In this document: positions 33,545 to 41,911 of the stretch, one piece after another | Numbering within the stretch: the first letter of the stretch is position 1 | Layout: every line of letters begins with the position of its first letter | Assembly (NCBI GenBank): GCA_021234155.1 | Contig: JAJEKV010000009.1 | Span: 14,103,185 to 14,167,184 of the forward strand | DNA from: Isoetes taiwanensis | Lineage: Eukaryota > Streptophyta > Lycopodiopsida > Isoetales > Isoetaceae | Length of the DNA stretch: 64,000 nucleotides | Direction: 5' to 3' | The notes under the pieces: model-generated | The model's input: only the letters and a program-made list of their open reading frames with translations | Databases searched by the model: none | Told to the model about the DNA's origin: nothing | Made by a program: the position numbers and the translations under genes

Positions 33545-33554
33545 CTATTTATAG
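33545..33554 (-). promoter_or_regulatory. TATA box of the H3-like gene (copy 1)
   Basis: The reverse strand reads CTATAAATAG, 98 bp upstream of the ATG at 33447. In copy 2 the same box (61441-61450) is also 98 bp from its ATG (61343). This indicates a promoter internal to the retroelement, separate from the LTR. Confidence 0.65.
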
Positions 33555-33627
33555 GGCCAATTTTAGGTCAACTTTTAAACTACCTTTTTGGGTTGTCTAA
33601 AGCCTAAAACACCTAATTAAGCAAAAG

Positions 33628-33676
33628 GTCTCACACGTTGCCAGCCCGATTCCTAGAATCTAGAAACGTGTGAGAC
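33628..33676. repeat. Leader hairpin 3
   Basis: GTCTCACACG and CGTGTGAGAC enclose GCCAGCCCGATTCCTAGAA. A shorter version of the same palindrome family. Confidence 0.72.
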
Positions 33677-33799
33677 ATGGTGGGGCCCACTATTAAATTA
33701 ACATGTAACATGCTAAATCTACTAATTTTAGCTTAATTTTAGAATTATCAAGGTATTTTCTTGTAATTTACAACTTTTTTGTTGTCAAAGTTTATGAAT

Positions 33800-33860
33800 G
33801 TCAAGACGTTAGCCCGGCCATTTCTAGAATGTAGAAATCATCCGCGGTGACGTGTGAGAC
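33800..33860. repeat. Leader hairpin 4
   Basis: GTCAAGACG at one end, CGTGTGAGAC at the other, with inner TTTCTAGAATGTAGAAA. Lies between the LTR and hairpin 3. Confidence 0.7.
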
Positions 33861-34070
33861 CACCCTACTTTTGGATGTTGGCTCATCAATTTTAGTCTTT
33901 TTACGTTTCTATTCATTTTAAGCTGTTACTAGCTTAGCATAAACTACAAAAATGAGAAAAAAATTTTCTCATTTTTAGAAGTTTGAGGATCCTATCAAGT
34001 TAGTGCTCTCGCGGGAACATGGCGGTGCTTTGCTCTTGGTCTCCAAGAACATAGCAACGATACCCTTTGA

Positions 34071-35733
34071 TGGCGTCCCCTACTGCATTATCACGGTGCC
34101 CTCACAGGTACACAAACAGAGTCCATCCCCATACCGGCTCCATGCTAATACAGGGCCCTCCACATGACCGCAGAAGCCGGGTGGACGGGTTCCGGTGGGA
34201 AGAGTGGAAGGGTCATTGCACCAGATCTCCCTCGGGGCCTACCTAGCTGCGGGGCGTAAACATACATGTCGGTAGCACATACATCAACATCATATGACCA
34301 TCACGAAGGATGGTCCTCCACATATCTGCATAGACAAAGATCGGCACATCACATAGGGAATCCTACCCAAGGCTCGGACTCAAGGGGATGATGGCGGCTT
34401 TGGGTCTCCGGAGTTCATTCGGCATGAGAATTCATGGCAATGGATTTGGCTGGCATATGAACATGGCTTAGGGTTGTCCACTCCATCCGCCCCTCCATTG
34501 CACACTTTGCGGAGTAGGTCGAAAAGTGTTGGGACTTTGACCGTAGCCAGCGGATGCATAGCCAAGGGGGCTATATCTGGGTTGCATCTCCCGATTAGAT
34601 GGGGCAGGTAGGGATCACTCCCTCCAGAGATCTACATGCTGACTCAAGGTGACTAGAGGGCCACTGCCCGTATTCGACTTGAACTCAATGGAAGGTCATA
34701 TTCACCACCTCACGAGTGTCGAGCCCATACCTTGCCCACACGCAGTGGCAAGCCATTAGACCTAGTCACAATAATCCCCGGTAGCACTAACACACCATAG
34801 GGATCGTTCAAGAGTCAGAACACGAACCTCCTTATAAGCCAGTCTGGCCCCTTCACCCACAACCAGGTGTGGCTCTTGTGCACAGGCCGCAACTACAGTG
34901 TGCTAGAGAGGCTACTCTAGGATCATCGACTACAAAGCTTTAGGTCTCTACCCCCCCCTTCCCAATACAAGGAGTTCATAGAGATACATCATCCATATAC
35001 ATCACAGAAGAACTAAAGAACAAGATCTAATCTACAACATAGAGTTAGATTCTTTAGTTCGGATCTGCTATCTAGGGATCTAGAGGGCTGCTATGGCCAA
35101 TCTAATAGGCTAAACCTACTGATTCAATGACTAAAATAGGGTTTAGACTATCTAATTGGCCAAATACCTGATCCTTGAGGGGCTCCTCGACTGAAGCTTC
35201 GACCATCCTGGCCTTTCGAATCTAGAGAAACTAAGGATGCAATTCTCCCCACGGAGATGCGGGATGCGGTTTGGTTGAGGGAGCCAAAGCAGAGTTCTCA
35301 AGCCCTAAAATGAAAATTGGGCTGGTTAGGGTTTCCTACCCTATATAGACAAGGGGTGGGCTAGGGTTTCCGATTATCTCCTTTTGGCATGTGGGATGGT
35401 GGAAATGGGCCCACTTGCCTTTAAGGGCTAGGTGGCCAAATGTGCACACATGGAAATGTGTGCCCACATTAATGTGTACATTGGGAAATGTGCACATTAA
35501 TTGCACCTATGGGTGTGGCCCACTTGGACTGAAGTGTCCACTTGGAAATGTGTGCTCCATTAATGTGTTCATTGGAAAATGTGCACATTAATAGTTACAT
35601 ATTTCTCGCAAGTTGCCCCCTAGGGCTACTCACGGCTACCGCTAGCGTACCGTCACCGGAGTGGGCGTGGCGTGCTGCGTGGCAAGCATTTCGGATAATG
35701 TTCGAGTTCTGATACCGTGGCCGGAACGCCACA
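34071..35733 (-). repeat. Gypsy LTR, copy 1 (5' LTR, 1663 bp)
   Basis: On the minus strand it starts TGTGGCGTTCC (at 35733) and ends GGGGACGCCA (at 34071). It is homologous to LTRs 50166-51825 and 61984-63617. It contains a TATA-like CTATATAGGG near 35340 (reverse strand) and repeated ACATTAATGTGTNCATTGG words near 35460-35600 in U3. Just inside lies a degenerate primer-binding site (34054-34064) compared with the intact one at 61969-61980. Short frames read across the LTR are not genes. Confidence 0.88.
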
Positions 35734-36760
35734 TCCCCATTATCGACAAGCCCGGCTCTCCAATTGATCAATGTAAAGCCCAAACAATGTTGGGGAGAGA
35801 GGGCATCCCCTGGCGAACCCCGATACTACTATCAAATGGTTGGCTTTTCCACCGCAACCGGCCGAGCATCTTTCATAAAGCTCGTATTAATCGCATTCTC
35901 GCAAATCTAATGGAACCCCACTGTCGCCAATCTTGCCCATAGTTTTTCCCGAGAGGCAGTGTCAAATGCCTTTGCAAAATCCACGGCAACAATATAGATC
36001 CCGGCGGTTCTGCTGTCTTCAACCGAGCTCGCAATGTGAAGATGTGGTCAATGGTTGAGTGTCGGTCCAATCCCCGCCGGGTGAGGGGGCAGATCTTCGC
36101 CTCTGCCCCGCCTATCAGCAAATCGCCGCCGAGAATCCGGCAAGCAATTTTGCAAACACCGAACTGACCATGATTGTTCGGACTATTGGGCAGGCGGTCG
36201 CGGGTCACCCGCCTTTATAGATGGGAACAACTCGCTATTGGTCCCTTTGCATCGGGAAGCCTTCCGTAATGCCTTGTTGAACAAAGGGTCAAGACTGGTA
36301 TTATGGACGGCCCCGCCCACTTAAGCAACCTGCCGCATGCCATCCAGTCAGGGGCTTTCCCCATTGGCAAGACGTTGTAAGCCTTGTTCCACGCCGGATC
36401 GTGATTTCCAAAGACGGGCCTTCTTGCGGGGGTAATCTTTGCATGTGCACCCCGAGGGTCGTATAGCCGCTTTTGCAAGTATTGCCTCCACTTTCTTTCC
36501 GGGAGTGATGTTCCCCCGTGGGCTATCGCGGCTTTCTAAGAACCCTTCGCCAGAAGGTCCTGGGGTGACGTTCCAGGAGATAAAACATTTCCCTTTGATG
36601 TGCTGCAATGTACCTGGCTTTCTTAGCTTTAAGGAAGACGCTGTCTTGTCTGGACCGCATGTGGGCGTAAAAGCGAGGTACGTGACTTGGCGGAGCCGGC
36701 GTTTGTGTTCCTTGCACTGCGCATCAAACCATTGATTACGTGGGAAGGTTGTGTTCACGG
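35734..36760 (-). pseudogene. LINE reverse-transcriptase fragment
   Basis: A minus-strand non-LTR retrotransposon remnant. Around 36740 a pre-RT segment contains WFDAQCKEHKRR. Around 36050-36120 CPLTRRGLDRHSTIDHI resembles the GRSTIDHI-type RT motif. Around 35950-35980 AVDFAKAFDT is the first catalytic-Asp box. At 35797-35823 IGVRQGMP is the QG box, followed by FGLYID. The YxDD box is missing because the gypsy LTR begins there. Several frame changes make it a pseudogene. Confidence 0.72.
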
Positions 36761-38100
36761 TGGTCCGTCGGTGGCTTATCCCAAAGCATCTCTCCGCCCT
36801 TGATCCCTAAGCACATCGGTCGGTCGGCCATCTTGTCTGTTGCTCTAGTGTAGAGAAGAACGGTGGAGGTTGATAGCATCTATGGTTTTTCTGAAGAATA
36901 GAATATTGAAGAAAATAGAAGGCAGTGTGGTATAGTTGAATCTTACCTGGTTCTGGAACTGTAAATTCAAAGATTCAACCGCTCCAATTGACAAAGATTT
37001 ATTTGAAAAAATAGATAATTTTAAATGACTTCAATACACAGATTCTATATACAGACCAGCTGCTCAGCATGTTTTATTTACGGGTAATGTGTACGTGCTA
37101 CAAACAATAGCACAAAGTTCATCTTGTACATGAGAGGAATGCACATTAGTAAAACAGAGCAAAAGGTGAGTGAATCTTTTCTGTCCAATGCAATTGCAAA
37201 GTCTGAAGTTGAGCATTAGATATGTCCTAAAAGAGATGTCCTGAAAGCTATCAGACGTTTGTAGTACAACAATTGTTATTGCATAGCTCAAACTATACCC
37301 TCTTATCAGGAGACTCCAGGAAACGAATAGACACTTTAATGCCATTTCAGGAACTTTCTAAGGAATATTTTGCATAGAGAAAATGTGAAGAAATTTGATG
37401 CTGTGAAGAACTTTGATTCTATGTCAGTTGATATCTCCTTTGTTGTCAAAGCCCCCTGAAGAATATTCAACATGATTTTACCTATCAGAAATCTCTAAGC
37501 TCACAAAAACTCCAGAAGAACAACTCCAGAGTCTGGATTTGAAGGGTCTGTATCTGATTCAATTGAAAAAGGTAGGCGTCGAGATCAGTAAGCTCACAAA
37601 AAGATTAAAACAATATAAAATCTGGCGACCAATCTTACCTTCCAAGATCCGTTAGGCAAAAGAAAAACTCTAGAAGCCTTGAATGCGGAAAAGAAAAATA
37701 CTGTCGTTAGTTTTAGCAAGTCGTTCAAAGCCGTGTTTTACCTGGTGTTGGCAGATGCCAGATAAAATGCTATCTACTTAGGTTTCCAGGATCGTCATCG
37801 GACCTAGCTGAGATGCCAAAATGAGAATCTCTGAGGTGCCAAAGTGAGCCAAGGAGAATCAGGAAAATCATAGAGCAAAATTTCGTGAAGGAGCCAGTCC
37901 AAGTTTTCTTGCTGAATGCTTCGTGAAGGAGCAGGCCATCAGAATTTTTCCTTCAATCCAAGTTTTCTTGCTGAAAGCTAGCGCTGGAGTTCAAATTCGT
38001 GGCATTTAATTTCGGCAACTTGGATCCCGCAGGGGAGCCGCAAGATGAAAGGGAACGCCTTATGCGGCGTTACATGCGGCGTTCCCTTGGCACGGAAACC
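36761..38100. other. Anonymous DNA before the LpxK-like exons
   Basis: No gene recognised. GAATGCTTCGTGAAGGAGC and TCCAAGTTTTCTTGCTGAA words are duplicated around 37885-37975. This could be the 5' region of the LpxK-like gene. Confidence 0.4.
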
Positions 38101-38125
38101 AAAGCCATCTCAAAATAAGAAAGAA

Positions 38126-38828
38126 GATATTACATGGGGCTGCAGTGGAAAGACGCCCATGGTTGAATATCTGGCTTGGTGCTTTCTAAGAGCAGGGATC
38201 AGGCTTCTAAAGTACATATCTCAATTGTTGAATTGGATTCCTTTTACCCTTGAGAATAAAGTATTTCTGCATTCCTATACTTTTTTCTCCTACGTAAAAC
38301 AATTTTGTAGTAATTCTATTCTATTTGATTCCTTAAGTTATGAGAATGTAATGTATTCAGGAATACTGCCCGGAGGGGGGGGGGAAGGATGAGATTCAAA
38401 TGCTTAAGGCACATTTGCAGCCCTCTTCTGCAGTTATTGGAGTGGGTGCAAATAGAGCACACGTTGCTCAAGGTATTTCAGAAAATGAGGGGACAATAGA
38501 ATACCAAGTCTTGCAGTCTTGCATACATTTTCTTAATGCTATGTTCAACTCAAAAATAGGTGTGGCAATCTTAGATGATGGTTTTTAGGTAACTTGTGTT
38601 AAGTCTTTTCTATGTGTTGATAACATATTTTGTGTTCATTGCTGCTGCTAATAACATGTATATGTGAAAGCGCGTCAGCATATGGTGCTTCAAAGAGATC
38701 TGGAAGTTGTGATGCTAAATGCCTTAACATTTTTGGGCAATGGGAGAATGATACCTCGTGGACCTTTGCAGGAAGCTATTGGATCATTAAGACGAGCAAA
38801 TGTTATAGTTATTCATCATGCTGACTTG
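38126..38828 (+). pseudogene. lpxK: LpxK-like (tetraacyldisaccharide 4'-kinase) gene fragment
   Basis: LpxK phosphorylates the lipid A disaccharide precursor; plants keep a nuclear, mitochondria-targeted homologue. Three exons are readable. Exon a, 38126-38211, has the P-loop region ITWGCSGKTPMVEYLAWCF. Exon b, 38361-38588, has DEIQMLKAHL, GVGANRAHVAQ and GVAILDDGF. Exon c, 38679-38828, has HMVLQRDLEVVMLNAL, GNGRMIPRGPL and VIVIHHADL. The introns between them have GT-AG ends. Exon b ends in TAG where the family motif DDGFQH needs CAG, so a single C-to-T change truncates the protein exactly at that motif. A G run of ten bases at 38375-38384 disturbs the start of exon b. C-terminal exons are absent downstream. 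Introns exclude bacterial contamination. Confidence 0.8.
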
Positions 38829-39570
38829 GTAACGGATCTGCTCTTTAGCCTTGCTTTTTCGCAAAATTTCTCTGCTACCATGGGAAGAAATACCATTATC
38901 TTCCATTTTGCTAGTGTTTTAATTATGCGGGTAAGAGCACGTTAGGATATGCCAAAACAATTACCTATTGGGGCCCGAAAACTACTCAAAAAAGTACATA
39001 AAGCTCGAGTACTTTTTGTATTTTTGGATTTAGTTTGAATTTTTTTTGCATTGAATGGTTGAATAAACTATGGTCAACCTGTTCCGCTTGATCGCTTCTA
39101 GGAGTGAATGATCCTACAGAGGAAAGCATCCAGAATCCCTAGTTCCAGTAAGTTTTGAAATGCTTTCTAGAGATGGTTATCAAAGTCTTCGATCTGGCTA
39201 CGTTTTGTATCTTTTGGGCAATGTTTAATTGCTTTTGTTTAGATTTCTCAGTTGGAGAAGACATAAGAAGAGGCAAACAATGAAGCTTGGATCCTTTGAA
39301 ATACTATTTCAGCTATAAATTTTATCATGAGCTATGAGTAAAATGATTTAGTACATCAAAATAGTAAAATAGAATCTGAGCGAAATCTACATTGCTAAGT
39401 CAGGAAGCAGAGGAGCATTTGTGCAAGAGACATTCAGGTTCGTTAATCTCTGAATTTACATAGATAGTTTAAAGCGTTTGAAGTTTTCTGATGTAGAAAA
39501 AAGTCCAGCTCTTCTATAAGAGTTTCTGAATTCCTACGATATGCCATTTTCATTCTTGAGGTTGTTGCAG
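38829..39570. other. Intron-like DNA between two gene remnants
   Basis: No further LpxK exon is recognisable where the C-terminal half should follow. Splice-like sites occur (for example TTCCAG|TAAG near 39148) without supported coding between them. Confidence 0.4.
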
Positions 39571-39997
39571 TGGATGCTCCATCACAAGCTGGAATGAGAA
39601 TAACAGGTCATCAGAGTTTGCAAGCGTATGAGAAGTATGTTTTTATTCTGCTAGGAATTGATTTTTTCTTTTATGAATTGACCTTTTTTCTTGTTATAGA
39701 TATGATCGAGTTCAAGACTGTAAAGTGAATGCATACATGGATGTCATTTCAAAACCAAGCGGGACCACTTCATATAAAGATGCGCTTGCTGGTATGTTTC
39801 TAGATGTTAATTTGTTGCTTGTATCTTCTATGTAATTTGATTTTTATATTTATTACAGAGCAACTTGCGAAGAACAAAGATGTTGCAGAAAGTTCAAAAA
39901 ACCTTCACAATACTGCTATTAATGTGGCTATGAAAGCATTCTTCTACCATGATTCGTGCATCAGATTTGGATTTTGCAAACGAGAATACTATTGCTG
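39571..39997 (+). pseudogene. Three exons of an unknown gene, tyrosine-recombinase-like box
   Basis: Exons 39571-39634, 39700-39791 and 39859-39997 are bounded by GT-AG introns of the same phase and join in frame. The first join gives MRITGHQSLQAYEKYDRVQD, and the protein continues NAYMDVISKPSGTTSYKDAL and EQLAKNKDVAESSKNLHNT. A one-base frame change near 39948 is needed to reach ASDLDFANENTIAG. The GH-x-S...Y box, with nine residues from His to Tyr, resembles the C-terminal active-site region of tyrosine recombinases such as those of Crypton or DIRS elements. This is a short match and may be coincidental. Upstream exons are not identified, and the next 3' sequence is interrupted by a gypsy integrase at 40064. 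Confidence 0.4.
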
Positions 39998-40063
39998 GTA
40001 CAATTTTTCATTTGCATATTTTGTATGTACATTTTAGTTTCTAATCTAGTTATGTTCTTTTAG

Positions 40064-41076
40064 ATGACGACGTCAATAAGAAAGATGACCGACACAGCCT
40101 TGGATACAACGGCCCGCTTCACGAAGGAAATCTTCAGGCTCCATGGTATGCCGAGAGAGATCATCTCCGACAAAGACCCGAAGTTCATGAGTGCCTTTTG
40201 GCAGGATCTTTTTGCGACGATCCAGACGAAGCTGTCTATGAGCACGGCCTATCATCCTCAGACGGATGGGCAAACAGAACGAACCAACAGAATCTTGGAA
40301 GATATGCTAAGAAACTATGTCTGGAACAAGCAGAGTAAGTGGAAAGATTACATTCACTTGGTCGGGTTCGCTTATAATAGCACCAAGCAGGAATCATCCC
40401 AGATGTCACCGTTCATGATCAACTACGGCTACCAATGTCTGACTCCAGACACTTGGCACAATCCTATGTCAAAGGTAGAGATTTCGCAACAAATGTTGGC
40501 CGACATGCAGCAGCTGGTAGAAGAGGCCGAGGATATCTTCTTGCAGCAAGGAGTCGACAAAAGAGCGTCGCCGACAAGCACCGGACGGTCAGAGAGTTCC
40601 AGATTGGTGACAACGTCTGGCTCAAGATCAAAGTGAAGCAGGCAAAGCTCCGCATCGGAAATTCTAAGAAGCTTGCTCCAAGGTGGGCTGGCCCCTTCAG
40701 AATAGCCAAGAGAGTAGGTAACCAATCCTACAAGTTAGAGCTGTCAGCACACCTAAAAATTCATAAAGTCTTCCACGTGAGTTTGCTGAAGAAGCATACT
40801 CCAAACCCAGAAGAAGTCTTGGATACGTCAACGTTGTTGGAAATGACAGAAGAGCAGCTAGAGATAGTCCCAGACTTGATCCTTGATAAGGCAATCAAGA
40901 AGACAAGGAGATCAGAGTTTCTCCAATATTTGGTCAAATGGAAACACTTGCCGGTGGAAGACGCGACATGGGTACTTAAGAAGGGCCTGATAAGGCAGTA
41001 CCCGCAGTTCATGGAGCAATGGGACGGCAAGGTCATCTCCGAAGTAATCGGCTCAGGCATGTCGATTTATGTTTAG
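40064..41076 (+). pseudogene. pol: Ty3/gypsy integrase and chromodomain (3' end of pol)
   Basis: The last third of a chromovirus polyprotein. The integrase core begins after the first catalytic Asp, shows the second Asp in IISDKDPKFMSAFW (about 40155-40200) and the Glu in DGQTERTNRIL (about 40262-40295). A frame change near 40540 follows FLQQ. The C-terminal integrase region continues with QIGDNVWLKIK and RWAGPFRIAKRVG, then VFHVSLLKKHTPNPEEV. A chromodomain follows (EFLQYLVKWKHLPVEDATW, about 40915-40975), with the stop at 41076. RT, protease and gag are missing. It is closely related to the minus-strand element at 52684-57480. Confidence 0.88.
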
Positions 41077-41911
41077 ATTAATTTCATGTGTAGTTAAGAT
41101 TAATCTACGCATGCAGCCTATGCTAAGTATGGGTTGCATGCGTAATTACCAATGATGGGACCACTACGGTGATCTCTAGGACGTGGTGTAATGTCATTGT
41201 AGGCATGACCGCGGTTTTGCTTGAATTAGTTAGGCAAATGGTGAACATGAGCAATGTTGCACCGTAATGTAAACATGTCCATAGGGGAAGAACATGCGAT
41301 TAAAGGTAGAAGTGAACATGGGCGAGGATGAGATCATCAGGGATGTTCTCTAGCTTAAACCCTTTGGGCCATGATGCACTGGGGTATGCATGATCAGGGA
41401 GGTCATGCATAAGATAGCACCCAATCATGGGCTATGATAGGATCGTCTTAAATGACCCTTACGCTTAAACTCTCACGGGCCATGATCGAGTGCGTGGTAT
41501 AGGCATTATAGGGCGCTGTCTCCACGGCCACGATGGAAGAAGCATCCTCTTCCTACGCCGGAAGATTAGTCATGCATTCATTTAGTTAATTAGATGGGTG
41601 GTTACCTTATAACCATAATTTTATTAATAATTAAAATGGTACTAACGTAGTATCGACCTGCAGGCCAATAGAGCGCTCCAGAGGGCAAGGAGGTCGAGCT
41701 ACGAAGACTTGCAACACGATTTTGTTGGAATGTGTTGCAAGGAATGAAGAGTACCTCGAAGGATAATTGTATATGAAATTGCTAAATCTGGAAAAACTTA
41801 ATTGTTGTATTAAATGAAACTAGTAAGTATCTTACTTTAATGAAATATGAATTGATAAGTTATTGGTATAATGTGATGTCATAGTAATGTTTAAAAATAT
41901 TACCTTAGGGT
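41077..41911 (+). other. 3' untranslated region of the plus-strand gypsy copy
   Basis: Collinear with the reverse complement of about 51940-52680 in the complete element (shared words include ACCACTACGGTGATCTCTAG and ATTACCTTA-GGTAAT). No gene. Confidence 0.75.

Larger units (their letters stand above)
30846..35733 (-). mobile_element. 5' part of large Ty3/gypsy element (copy 1): LTR plus leader
   Basis: Reading on the minus strand: 5' LTR (35733 to 34071), degenerate primer-binding site, long leader with an H3-like gene and a second ORF, then truncation near 30846. The whole stretch is collinear with 58560-63617 of the complete element, apart from small indels, a MITE present only there, and an ~270-bp segment absent there. 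gag and pol are missing. The LTR is joined directly to LINE sequence at 35734, consistent with insertion into the LINE. Confidence 0.85.

Noticed and set aside
30848-33600. Plus-strand frames over the copy-1 leader
   Set aside because: The element is transcribed from the minus strand; these frames are shadows of ORF B and of the H3-like gene and share no conserved blocks with copy 2.
35391-35591. Histidine/cysteine-containing short frame repeated in three LTRs
   Set aside because: It lies in U3 of each LTR and is created by the repeated ACATTAATGTG and GGAAATGTG words; no start context or domain.
38126-38828. Bacterial contamination as the source of the LpxK-like sequence
   Set aside because: The pieces are separated by introns with GT-AG borders and lie in typical plant repeat DNA; plants have a nuclear LpxK homologue.
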